Source: Microbulbifer sp. YPW1 (lineage in GTDB: Bacteria > Pseudomonadota > Gammaproteobacteria > Pseudomonadales > Cellvibrionaceae). Taken from it: a DNA stretch of 64,000 bases. Shown in pieces: positions 1 to 8,347 of the stretch; within the stretch, counting starts at the first letter, position 1, and the number at the start of each line of letters is the position of its first letter. The stretch lies in the NCBI RefSeq assembly GCF_013367775.1, contig NZ_CP055157.1:3484001-3548000 (forward strand), in the 5' to 3' direction. The notes under the pieces were generated by a model. That model was not told the DNA's origin and did no database searches. It saw only the letters and a program-made list of their open reading frames with translations. Position numbers and translations under genes: made by a program.

Positions 1-2
1 GG

Positions 3-716
3 CCCATTCACGCTTCCCTCCCCGTACAGTTTCCCCCTGCGGTTAAAGATAAAGTTGCCAGCCACTACCTGGGAGAGTGGCGGGGCGACAGCTGTGGCGT
101 GCATTATCTGCCGATTCGCCTGGATTTTCCCGGCTGCGAGTGGCGCAGCCTACGCAGCCTGTTGGGCGTCGTCGAGGAGTCGGTGTTTTTCCTGGTTGGC
201 CGCGCGATGCAGATTGTGAATTGGGATCTGGACCACCAGTTCTGTGGGCGCTGTGGTCTTCGCACCGTGTACCACTCGCGGGACCGCGCAAGGGTGTGCG
301 ATCACTGCACGCTGGCGGTGTACCCCCGTATCTCGCCCTGTGTCATCATGCTGGTGACGCGCGGAGACGAGTGTCTGCTGGCGCGACATGCCAGGCATCG
401 CCAGGCACTGCACACTGCGCTGGCAGGCTTTATCGAGCCGGGTGAAAACGCGGAACAGGCACTCGCGCGCGAAGTGCTTGAAGAAGTCGGGCTTGAAACC
501 GGACGTGCGCGTTATGTGGGCAGCCAGTCCTGGCCATTTCCCGGACAGCTGATGATCGGTTTCCTGGTAGAGGCCGTGGGCGGCACTCTGGTGCCTGATC
601 AGGAGGAAATTTCCGAGGCGCGCTGGTTCCATCGCAATGAAGTCCCGGCAACCATTCCTCCGGCAGAAACCCTCTCGGGACAATTGATACGAACATTTAT
701 CGAACAAAAAGGGTGA
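3..716 (+). CDS. nudC: NADH pyrophosphatase NudC (5' end outside window)
   Basis: Nudix hydrolase that splits NADH into NMNH and AMP and can remove NAD caps from RNA. The reading frame is open from base 3, so the N-terminus lies upstream of the window and 237 residues are visible. A zinc ribbon is present as two CxxC pairs (FCGRC and VCDHC). It is followed by the Nudix box, which starts at GFIEPGE and continues through REVLEEVG, and then by the SQSWPFP signature that separates NudC from other Nudix enzymes. An internal ATG at 99 is not a credible start because it would remove conserved upstream sequence. The family is clear; only the missing 5' end is uncertain. Confidence 0.95.
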   Translation, partial: PIHASLPVQFPPAVKDKVASHYLGEWRGDSCGVHYLPIRLDFPGCEWRSLRSLLGVVEESVFFLVGRAMQIVNWDLDHQFCGRCGLRTVYHSRDRARVCDHCTLAVYPRISPCVIMLVTRGDECLLARHARHRQALHTALAGFIEPGENAEQALAREVLEEVGLETGRARYVGSQSWPFPGQLMIGFLVEAVGGTLVPDQEEISEARWFHRNEVPATIPPAETLSGQLIRTFIEQKG

Positions 717-765
717 AGGGCGCTATTGCCCTTGGCTGAATAATTATTAGGCAAGGAACAAGATA

Positions 766-1416
766 ATGTATATCGCGATTACATTTCTGATCGCCTTTGT
801 CGCTCTGTTACTGGTGTTTTGGGGCGGCAAGGTACTGCTTAAAGGCAGCTGGTTGTTGGGTTTTCTGCGAGGCACCGTCGGCCTGTTGCTATTGGCAGGG
901 GCGTTACTGATCGTGCTGGTGGCGCTCGATGTCTACAGTTATCGCAACCTGGCGGAAGAGCACAGCGTCGGTACGGTTTCCTTCGAGCGCCTTGGCGATC
1001 AGCACTTCATGGTGAAATTTGCCGATGACGACGGTATTTCCAAGGAGTTTGAACTCTATGGAGACCAGTGGCAGCTGGATGCCAGGATGTTGAAGTGGAA
1101 AGGCGCTCTTGCGCGTTGGGGCATCGAGCCGGCTTATCGATTGGACCGCCTGAGCGGGCGCTATCTTACGTTGCAGGACGAGCGCAACAAGGAGCGCTCC
1201 GTATACGCCCTGGATGAAAGCGGCCATGTGGTCGACGTATGGAGCACTTTGCGCAATATGGATAACCGGCTGCCGATTGTGGACGCGGTCTATGGCAGTG
1301 CTACTTTCTTGCCTATGGAAGACGGTGCTGTATACGAGGTGCGGATCAGTCATACAGGGCTGCTTGCGCGCCCGCTAAATCAGCAGGCGCGTTCGGCGTT
1401 GAACGAGTGGCAGTAG
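766..1416 (+). CDS. Conserved membrane protein of unknown function
   Basis: A 216-residue protein with two strongly hydrophobic N-terminal segments (about residues 2-20 and 33-54) and a soluble, mixed-charge C-terminal domain, probably periplasmic. Related proteins next to nudC or sohB in pseudomonads carry the label cation/multidrug efflux pump, but nothing here resembles a transporter fold: there are too few membrane segments. The ATG follows an AAGGAAC ribosome-binding sequence. It lies 49 bases after nudC and 63 before sohB on the same strand, so co-transcription is likely. No function is claimed. Confidence 0.75.
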   Translation: MYIAITFLIAFVALLLVFWGGKVLLKGSWLLGFLRGTVGLLLLAGALLIVLVALDVYSYRNLAEEHSVGTVSFERLGDQHFMVKFADDDGISKEFELYGDQWQLDARMLKWKGALARWGIEPAYRLDRLSGRYLTLQDERNKERSVYALDESGHVVDVWSTLRNMDNRLPIVDAVYGSATFLPMEDGAVYEVRISHTGLLARPLNQQARSALNEWQ

Positions 1417-1479
1417 AGCCAGACAGGCAGTTGCAAGAACCGATAGCAGTTAAAAGAACCGATAGTAATTGGGGGTTGA

Positions 1480-2700
1480 GTGGAATTTTTGAGTGAGTAC
1501 GGCCTGTTTCTGGCGAAGGTGGTCACTGTTGTGGTGGCACTGTTGGTGGTAATCGGAATCATCGTTGCCAATCGGGCACACACCAAGGATCGGCAGCCCG
1601 GTCATATTGCCGTAACCCGTTTGAATGACCGCTTTGAGGAAATGAAAGAAACCTTGCTCGAGGCGGTGATGGACCATGCCGATTACAACGAGCGCAGAAA
1701 GCAGCAGGAAAAAGACAAGAAAGCGGAAGCCAAGGCGAATGCGAAAAAGCGCAAAGCAGAACTGAAAGCGGCGGCCAAAGCGCGCAAGGAAGAAGCGAAA
1801 AAAACTGGCGCGAACGAGAGCCGCGAAGTGAAAGCGGCGGAGCAGGCCGAGGCAGATGCAGAGGCCGGTGTCAGCGGGGAGGTGAGCGATGCAACTGCAG
1901 ATGAGCCCGTTGTGGCAACTGGAGCGCAGGCGGATGCACGCAAGCGTCTGTTTGTGGTGCATTTTGACGGGGATATCAAGGCCAGTGCCTTGACCAACCT
2001 GCGCGAAGAAATCACTGCAATTTTGCAGATCGCGGAAAAGGGCGATGAGGTGGTTGTGTGTCTGGAGAGCCCCGGGGGGATGGTCGCAAACTACGGCCTC
2101 GCGGCCAGCCAGCTGGCGCGGGTACGCAGTGCTGGCGTCAAACTGACCATCGTCGTAGACAAGGTGGCGGCCAGTGGCGGTTACATGATGGCCTGTGTGG
2201 CGGATCGTATTCTGGCAGCACCGTTTGCAATGCTCGGGTCGATCGGTGTTGTTGCACAGTTGCCGAACTTCCACCGCCTGCTGCAGAGAAATGACGTGGA
2301 TTTCGAGCTGTTTACCGCCGGTGAATACAAGCGCACAGTGACCATGTTCGGGGAAAATACGCCGGAAGGAAAAGAGAAATTCCAGAGTGATCTGGAGGAA
2401 ATCCATACGCTGTTTCAGCACTTTGTATCGGAGTATCGCCCGCAGCTGGATATCGGCAAAGTGGCTACCGGGGAAGTATGGTTCGGTCAGCGTGCCCTGG
2501 ACCTCGCGCTTATCGATGAGATCAAGACATCGGATGAGTATCTCACCGCGCGCGCGGAGAACTCGGACCTGTTCCAGGTCGAGTACAAAGAGCGCCAGAA
2601 TATCGCCAAGAAAATTGGTTTTGCTGCGCAGGCAGGGATAGAGGGGGCGCTGTCCCGTTTGTTATCCCGTCTCGCCGCCTGGCGTCATCAGGCACAGTGA
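1480..2700 (+). CDS. sohB: Inner-membrane serine protease SohB (peptidase S49)
   Basis: Signal-peptide-peptidase-like serine protease anchored in the inner membrane. It has one N-terminal membrane segment (about residues 10-28), the Peptidase_S49_N region, then the S49 catalytic domain. The nucleophile serine sits in AASGGYMM and the general-base lysine probably in GEYKRTV, as in the SppA/SohB Ser-Lys dyad. At 406 residues it is longer than the roughly 350 of E. coli SohB. The extra length is a Lys/Ala/Glu-rich linker (about residues 65-145). The start is GTG at 1480, followed by Glu-Phe-Leu-Ser. In E. coli multicopy sohB suppresses loss of the protease HtrA; the native substrate is unknown. 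Confidence 0.93.
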   Translation: MEFLSEYGLFLAKVVTVVVALLVVIGIIVANRAHTKDRQPGHIAVTRLNDRFEEMKETLLEAVMDHADYNERRKQQEKDKKAEAKANAKKRKAELKAAAKARKEEAKKTGANESREVKAAEQAEADAEAGVSGEVSDATADEPVVATGAQADARKRLFVVHFDGDIKASALTNLREEITAILQIAEKGDEVVVCLESPGGMVANYGLAASQLARVRSAGVKLTIVVDKVAASGGYMMACVADRILAAPFAMLGSIGVVAQLPNFHRLLQRNDVDFELFTAGEYKRTVTMFGENTPEGKEKFQSDLEEIHTLFQHFVSEYRPQLDIGKVATGEVWFGQRALDLALIDEIKTSDEYLTARAENSDLFQVEYKERQNIAKKIGFAAQAGIEGALSRLLSRLAAWRHQAQ

Positions 2701-2822
2701 AAATAGGGCGTCTTTCGGGGGGCTCTCTCAGGAATTCGTTCAGGAGCGGGGCCGTGCTTTTTTTGGGTGCGGCTCGCGGATAGACCGGCATCAGTATGCT
2801 CGGATCGGTTAAGGGAATTGTT

Positions 2823-3827
2823 ATGGCTGGCAATACTTTTCGCGCGATGCTGGTAGAGGAGGTGGCTGCGGGGAAATACGATCAGGTAATCGTTGATCGT
2901 CTTGTATCCCAGCTGCCGGATTATCCGGTTGCTATCGCTGTCACCCATTCTTCATTGAATTACAAGGATGCGCTGTCGGCGTTTGGTAATCGTGCAGTTA
3001 CCCGGGAATACCCGCATACCCCGGGTATTGATGCGGCGGGTACGGTGATCTCCGATGAAAGCGGTACCTTTGCCCCCGGCGACAGGGTGCTGGTAACCGG
3101 TTATGACCTGGGGATGAATACTTCCGGCGGCCTTGCCGAGCGGATTGCCACGCCAGTCGAATGGGTGGCGCGCCTGCCGGAAGGGCTCACCGCGCGCGAG
3201 GCCATGACCCTGGGGACTGCGGGACTGACCGCAGGACTGTGTGTCGAGAAGCTGCTTGAAGCCGGTGCCCGGCCTGCGGACGGCGAGGTACTGGTCACCG
3301 GCGCTACTGGCGGCGTGGGTTCCATCGCCGTGGCACTGTTGGCGAAGCTCGGCTTCAAGGTGGCTGCGGTGACCGGCAAGCTGGAGTCAGCGGAATTCCT
3401 CACCAGTCTGGGAGCCTGGAAAGTCCTCGACCGGGAAACCCTGGCACCGTTTGCGGACAAGGCCATTGCCAAGCCTCTGTGGGCATGGGCGGTGGATTCA
3501 GTGGGTGGGGAAACCCTGTTCAATGTCATCAAGTGCCTCAAGTACGGCGGCGGTGTTGCCGCGTGCGGTATGGCTTCGGGCGCGCAGTTTCAGGCCAATG
3601 TATTTCCCTTTATTCTCCGCGGTATCAGCCTTTTGGGTGTGGACAGTGTGGAGCTCCCCTTGCCAAAGAAGACCGAGGTATGGGAGAAGCTCGCGGGAGA
3701 CTGGTATATCGGCGAGCAGCTGCAGAAGATTGCCGAGGACATCTCCCTGGATCAGGCGCCGGAATTTCTCGCGCGACTGCATCGGGGCCACGGCATAGGG
3801 CGTTACGTAGTGGATATGACCCGATAA
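2823..3827 (+). CDS. acuI: AcuI/YhdH-type NADPH-dependent acryloyl-CoA reductase
   Basis: A 334-residue zinc-free medium-chain dehydrogenase/reductase of the YhdH/AcuI type, expected to reduce acryloyl-CoA to propionyl-CoA with NADPH. This detoxifies acrylate made from DMSP or related carbon sources. The GroES-like N-terminal half contains the SLNYKDALSAFG region typical of the quinone oxidoreductase superfamily. The nucleotide-binding fold shows GATGGVGSIA. The start at 2823 is preferred because AAGGGA lies six bases upstream and the length fits the family; an ATG at 2796 would add nine residues without a ribosome-binding site. Substrate is inferred from the family; a general quinone reductase is the alternative. 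Confidence 0.88.
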   Translation: MAGNTFRAMLVEEVAAGKYDQVIVDRLVSQLPDYPVAIAVTHSSLNYKDALSAFGNRAVTREYPHTPGIDAAGTVISDESGTFAPGDRVLVTGYDLGMNTSGGLAERIATPVEWVARLPEGLTAREAMTLGTAGLTAGLCVEKLLEAGARPADGEVLVTGATGGVGSIAVALLAKLGFKVAAVTGKLESAEFLTSLGAWKVLDRETLAPFADKAIAKPLWAWAVDSVGGETLFNVIKCLKYGGGVAACGMASGAQFQANVFPFILRGISLLGVDSVELPLPKKTEVWEKLAGDWYIGEQLQKIAEDISLDQAPEFLARLHRGHGIGRYVVDMTR

Positions 3828-4014
3828 CGCGATTGTGGTCAAAACTGTGAAATTGCACGCAGCCTTGCCATGACCTCGGTGTCAGGCGCGCCTGTTGCCT
3901 GCTATGCTGAACCACAGTGCCCTATGGCCAAAATAATTTCCCATGGGATAGATCGCTCGAGATATGGGCAGATTGGAAAAAATATCCCTGGTTTTGTCGA
4001 TCTGGTAGCAAGCT

Positions 4015-5277
4015 TTGTCGGTGAATATCCCGCCCCCTCCCCAATCTCACAACGCCGGCGCGCTCGTGCTTTCCGGCGGTGGCGCCCGTGCGGCTTACCA
4101 GGTGGGTGTGCTGAAAGCGCTGGCGGAGCTGACGCCGGATTCCGAGCCTCATCCATTCAAGATCATTTGTGGCACATCAGCCGGGGCCGTGAATGCGCTG
4201 GTGCTGGCCACGCATACCGGGACCTTCAAGGAGGCGGTGGCGCGTCTTTACGACCTGTGGCTGGGCCTTACCGTCGATCAGATCTATCGCAGCAACTTGA
4301 GCAGCCTGCTCGGGAATATCTTTACCATCTCGCGATCCTTTTTTAACCACGGTGTTGCGCGCCGCAAGCCTCTCGCGCTTCTGGATAATCTTCCACTGCG
4401 AGAGCTGGTTACGGAGGTGGTGCCGTTTGGCAATATCCAGCGCAATATCGATGAGGGGCGCCTGCGTGCGGTCAGCATCAGCGCTATGTCCTACAACCAG
4501 GGCGAGTCGGTCAGCTTTTTTCAGGGTAGTGAAGACCTGAAAGAGTGGCGGCGTTTCCGGCGATGCGGCGAGCGAACCGAGCTTACGGTGGAGCACCTGA
4601 TGGCTTCGGCCGCGATTCCCACGCTGTTCCCTTCGGTTAAAATTGGCGACGAATATTTTGGCGATGGCGCCGTGCGACAGTTGGCGCCGATCAGCCCGGC
4701 ATTGCACCTGGGCGCAAGCCGTGTGTTTGTGGTGGGTGTCTCGGACAACCGCTCCCCGGTACACTGGGGGAAGCGGCGCACGGTGGCAAAGCATTCCCCA
4801 TCGCTGGCGCAAATTGGCGGTCAGCTGTTCAACGCAGCATTTATCGACAGCCTTGAAGGGGACCTCGAGCACCTCGACAGGGTGAATCTGCTACTGGACT
4901 CGGTGGACGAAAAACTCCTGCCGGAGCTGGCGCCTTTGCGCGCTGTGGAGTCGGCAGTGATTGAACCGAGCCAGAGTCTGGATCGAATTGCGGGACGCAA
5001 GGTGCGTTACCTGCCGCCGGCACTGCGCTGGCTGTTCCGCTCCACCGGTGCCACGACTTCTGGTGGCGGGGCTTCTGCGGCCAGCTATCTCCTGTTTGAA
5101 CAGCCTTACTTGGGCGAACTGATGGAGTTGGGTTACCAGGATGCGATGTGGGAGCGGGAAAAATTGCGGGATTTTCTCCGTCCGCGGACCCAGCTGGTGG
5201 AAGCCCAACAAAAAAGTTTATTTGGAATCCGGGTCAAACCGGCAACGGAAGCAAGCAATGGCAATACTCCGTCCTGA
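4015..5277 (+). CDS. Patatin-like phospholipase
   Basis: A 420-residue patatin-family serine acyl hydrolase. The oxyanion-hole motif GGGARAAY (residues 21-28), the nucleophile elbow GTSAG with Ser55, and the Asp of the catalytic dyad in GDGA (Asp217) are all present. A conserved C-terminal region follows (about 280-400). It would cleave acyl chains from phospholipids or other lipids, and no signal peptide is evident. The start is uncertain: TTG at 4015 and GTG at 4021 are both possible and neither has a strong ribosome-binding site. Its last 20 bases overlap the next gene, which suggests translational coupling. Substrate is not deducible. Confidence 0.9.
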   Translation: MSVNIPPPPQSHNAGALVLSGGGARAAYQVGVLKALAELTPDSEPHPFKIICGTSAGAVNALVLATHTGTFKEAVARLYDLWLGLTVDQIYRSNLSSLLGNIFTISRSFFNHGVARRKPLALLDNLPLRELVTEVVPFGNIQRNIDEGRLRAVSISAMSYNQGESVSFFQGSEDLKEWRRFRRCGERTELTVEHLMASAAIPTLFPSVKIGDEYFGDGAVRQLAPISPALHLGASRVFVVGVSDNRSPVHWGKRRTVAKHSPSLAQIGGQLFNAAFIDSLEGDLEHLDRVNLLLDSVDEKLLPELAPLRAVESAVIEPSQSLDRIAGRKVRYLPPALRWLFRSTGATTSGGGASAASYLLFEQPYLGELMELGYQDAMWEREKLRDFLRPRTQLVEAQQKSLFGIRVKPATEASNGNTPS

Positions 5278-5956
5278 AACGTATTTTACCCTCCGCGGAA
5301 ACATCCAGCGCGGGCTGGCGATTGGTCTGTGCGCGGCGCTCGCTGCCTGTAGTGGCACTGTTACCCAGGATACCGACAGCGATGGGGCTCTGCGTCAGCA
5401 AAACCAGAGCGAATACCGGCAACTGCTACGAGAAGCTTATCAGCTGAGTTTTACCCTGGACTTTGACCGCCTGCGCAAGGCCTACGTGCAATCTCCAGAA
5501 TATAATCCCTATGGCGGGATGAAGCTGGAAGGTTTACCGGAAGCCTACAGCTCGGTGGAGCAGGCGGATTTTGACAATTGCCTGCACAACGTCGACCGGG
5601 TACTGAAGACCAATTACATGAGCCTGGAAGCGCATATGATTGGGGTCGTGTGCAGTGGACAGGCGGGCGAGTTTGAACGCGAGGACCAACACCGCTATAT
5701 GGTGGAGGGGTTGATGACCTCCATCGAAAACAGCGGCGACGGCAAATCCCAGGAGAGTGCTTTCCTTACCATCAGCACCTCTGAATTGCGGGGCTTCGTA
5801 CGTTTGAAAGGCCTGCAGGTACTCGATCAGTCCATCGTGTATGACAAGCAGGGAATCTACGACAAAATGCAGGTGCGCGACCCCGAGTCTGGTGAAGAAT
5901 ATCCGCTGTTTTTTGATGTAAGCCAGCAGTTTGCCCGGGGCTCCGGGGGGGAGTAA
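5258..5956 (+). CDS. Putative lipoprotein with a DUF4919-like domain
   Basis: A 232-residue protein whose start overlaps the end of the phospholipase gene. A signal peptide ends in a lipobox, ALAAC, around residue 30. The mature part begins with polar residues and contains YNPYGG, a conserved pattern of DUF4919-type proteins, followed by an alpha-rich region resembling a degenerate tetratricopeptide fold. The in-frame sequence upstream of 5258 belongs to the phospholipase overlap, and only the start at 5258 puts the signal peptide at the N-terminus. No function is known. The overlap hints at a shared role at the envelope. Confidence 0.72.
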   Translation: MAILRPETYFTLRGNIQRGLAIGLCAALAACSGTVTQDTDSDGALRQQNQSEYRQLLREAYQLSFTLDFDRLRKAYVQSPEYNPYGGMKLEGLPEAYSSVEQADFDNCLHNVDRVLKTNYMSLEAHMIGVVCSGQAGEFEREDQHRYMVEGLMTSIENSGDGKSQESAFLTISTSELRGFVRLKGLQVLDQSIVYDKQGIYDKMQVRDPESGEEYPLFFDVSQQFARGSGGE

Positions 5957-5972
5957 GTCTTCCTGATGGCCA

Positions 5973-5992
5973 GCGCAGCCCCGGAGCTGCGC
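5973..5992 (+). terminator. Likely terminator after the phospholipase/lipoprotein pair
   Basis: Inverted repeat GCGCAGC / GCTGCGC with a six-base loop, 17 bases after the lipoprotein stop, followed by the T-rich stretch GTTTACCTTCTTT. The T tract is interrupted, so termination may be only partly intrinsic. Confidence 0.5.
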
Positions 5993-6018
5993 GTTTACCT
6001 TCTTTAGCCGTTCACCCC

Positions 6019-8280
6019 TCACATCAGGAATTGGCTGAGTTTTTCCCAATCAAAGCGGCGTGTTTTGCGGTCGCTGAACAGAATTTCCACCCGCTCATCC
6101 TCCCATTTGATTACCCGCCCATAGCCCAGCTTCTGGTGGCGAATACTTTCTCCCAGCTGCGGTTTTTTCTGCACTGCCTGCGGTGCATTGATATCCGGAT
6201 TGTAATCGCAGGCAGCCAGGTACCTGAGGGCAAGCCGGGTTATCGGCACCCGGGTGGTGATATTGTCCGGGCGGGTTCGCAGTGTCTCGCCCAGCAGGTT
6301 GCTGAGTGAAAGGTGCATTTCATCCAGAAACAGCGACGGTTTCTGTTCCGAATCACTGCTCGTTACCTTGCCTTTATCGGCTTCCTGTGCCGGGGTCAGC
6401 AGGTACAACTGCTTTTTCGCCCGGGTCATTGCCACGTACATCAGGCGGCGTTCGCTCTCCGTCGAGGCGGGCGTGGAAAAGTCGCGCTGCGGTTGGTAGG
6501 GCATGTTGTGTACGGTCAGGGCCGGAATGATTACCTGATCCCATTCCAGCCCCTTGGCCTGGTGCATGGTGGTGATCTGGATGGCTTCAGCAGGCCCGGT
6601 ATCCTCGTCGTTACTCGTGGATTGATCCCGGCTGCGATGTTGTTGCTGCAGCTGTTGCAGGTGTTCGAGGGTTTCCCTCGGGGGTTGGTGCAGCTGATCC
6701 AGATACTGGCAAAACGCGAGGATGGTCTGTTGCTTTTCTTCGGCCTGCTGGCGATTGAATGCGTCGTCGCCAATACCGCTCAGGTAATCCAGCTCTCCCA
6801 GCTGGCGGCGCACCAGTTCACCGCCATGGCCGCGCCACTTTTCCACCTGCTGTAACAGTTCCGCGCGCTGGCGCAGGCGCTTGATTTGCGGCTGGCTGAG
6901 GGATTCGGGAATCAGTTTAAGTAACTGTTTGCCCCATCCGCTGCTGTACTGGCTGAGTCGTTCACACACAGGCTCGAGTACCGCGCGGGCGATGCGAATA
7001 TGCGGGGCGGTGAGCCACTCATAGAGGCCCTGTGCGCGACGCTTTGCAGTCTGCTCGGCAAATCGGCCCGCGGCAATATTCAGGCTCCAGAACAGCGGGC
7101 GCAATTCGCGGCGGGAGAGTACCGTATTGCGGTTACCGGAGCGGTAGGGAATGTTGTTTGCCAGCAGCGCCAGCTCCAGGGGGGCCGCCAGTGACCAGAG
7201 GCGGACCAGTATGGCGATTTCGCCGAGGGGAAGCCCCTGCTTCTGGCAGCGGCGTACATGATCCACCAGCCACTTGCCCTCATTGCCGGTGCTTACCTGA
7301 TGCAGCTGGGTCTCTGCATCGGGTCTGCCGGAAAGACAGAACACGTCCGCGCGCTCGCGGTTGTTGTGAATGAAGTGGTTGGCAGCCAGGGACAGGCTGT
7401 GCCCGTAGCGAAAAGTGCGGCTCAGTTGATAGGTGTTGGAGGTCGGGAAGTCCCCATCGAACAGGCGCAACAGAAATTCCGGGCGCGACCCGCGCCACTC
7501 GTAGATGGTCTGATCCGGGTCACCGATGGCGATTACGTTACCGGATTTTCCGTACAGGACGCGCAGCAGGTAGTGCTGCACCGCATTGATATCCTGGTAT
7601 TCATCCACCAGGATATCCTGGTAGCAGCTGCCGTATTCTTCGGCAACTTCTGGCCGCATGCTAAACAGTATCGCAGGGTCGTAAATGAGGTCCGCGTAGG
7701 TCACCGCTTTCTGTTCGCGCCGCCAGTCCTCGAAATGACGGAATACCTTCAGAAAATACAGATATTCGTCGCCCAGCTTGAGTTGCTGAAACGCGCTCAG
7801 GTCACCGGTAAGAATGGTTTTGGTGTAATCGACAAAAAACTCTGCGGCCTCAGTCTCCGATTGCTTGCGCGCGCGGATATCTTCGAGTTCATCGGGCGGC
7901 GCGCAGGCTTCAATCGCTTTCCAGATCTGCAGCTGTACCAGTGATTGCGGCAGCGGGCTGAGGTTGACCGGGGCCAGGTGTCCGCGGGCAATCATGCGCT
8001 GATACAGGCGGTAGCCAATACTGTGAAAGGTATTCACCGCGGGGACCCTGTTTCCACACAGGGCCTTGAGGCGCTGGCTGAAGTCCTCTTTGGCACTCCG
8101 GTTGTACATCAGTACCAGCATGTCCTGCGGCGCAATGCCTGCTCCCAGCCGGTTTTTGATGTAGTGGAGCAGGGCGGTGGTCTTGCCGGACCCGGCTACC
8201 GCAATGATTTTTGCATGACCGCCGGGATGGTTGGCGATGGCCTTTTGCTCATCCGTGAGATGGGACTCGTCACCTGACAT
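6019..8280 (-). CDS. UvrD/Rep-family ATP-dependent DNA helicase
   Basis: A 753-residue superfamily 1A helicase, 3' to 5' by family. Motifs in order: Walker A AGSGKTT (residues 29-35), motif II DEYQD, motif III GDPDQTIYEWRG, motif V HQAKGLEWD and motif VI YVAMTRAKK. The C-terminus has a PcrA-like Tudor domain (GESIRHQKLGYG onwards). It is more divergent than canonical UvrD or Rep and lacks a nuclease domain, so it is not AddA or RecB. The role is probably repair or removal of replication and transcription conflicts. It stands alone on the minus strand, convergent with the preceding lipoprotein gene. Confidence 0.92.
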   Translation of the reverse strand: MSGDESHLTDEQKAIANHPGGHAKIIAVAGSGKTTALLHYIKNRLGAGIAPQDMLVLMYNRSAKEDFSQRLKALCGNRVPAVNTFHSIGYRLYQRMIARGHLAPVNLSPLPQSLVQLQIWKAIEACAPPDELEDIRARKQSETEAAEFFVDYTKTILTGDLSAFQQLKLGDEYLYFLKVFRHFEDWRREQKAVTYADLIYDPAILFSMRPEVAEEYGSCYQDILVDEYQDINAVQHYLLRVLYGKSGNVIAIGDPDQTIYEWRGSRPEFLLRLFDGDFPTSNTYQLSRTFRYGHSLSLAANHFIHNNRERADVFCLSGRPDAETQLHQVSTGNEGKWLVDHVRRCQKQGLPLGEIAILVRLWSLAAPLELALLANNIPYRSGNRNTVLSRRELRPLFWSLNIAAGRFAEQTAKRRAQGLYEWLTAPHIRIARAVLEPVCERLSQYSSGWGKQLLKLIPESLSQPQIKRLRQRAELLQQVEKWRGHGGELVRRQLGELDYLSGIGDDAFNRQQAEEKQQTILAFCQYLDQLHQPPRETLEHLQQLQQQHRSRDQSTSNDEDTGPAEAIQITTMHQAKGLEWDQVIIPALTVHNMPYQPQRDFSTPASTESERRLMYVAMTRAKKQLYLLTPAQEADKGKVTSSDSEQKPSLFLDEMHLSLSNLLGETLRTRPDNITTRVPITRLALRYLAACDYNPDINAPQAVQKKPQLGESIRHQKLGYGRVIKWEDERVEILFSDRKTRRFDWEKLSQFLM

Positions 8281-8347
8281 GAAAACTCTGCACTGCCTGA
8301 AAAATACTGGATATATTGCCAGTATTGAGGGGGCGGGTACAGGTCTT

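Noticed and set aside
1450..2421. 323-residue open frame antisense to sohB
   Set aside because: Phe/Arg-rich runs are the complement of the Lys/Ala-rich insert; no supporting start or domain.
6019..8280. Reading the helicase as AddA or RecB
   Set aside because: There is no nuclease domain, the protein is too short, and no partner addB, recC or recD gene is adjacent.
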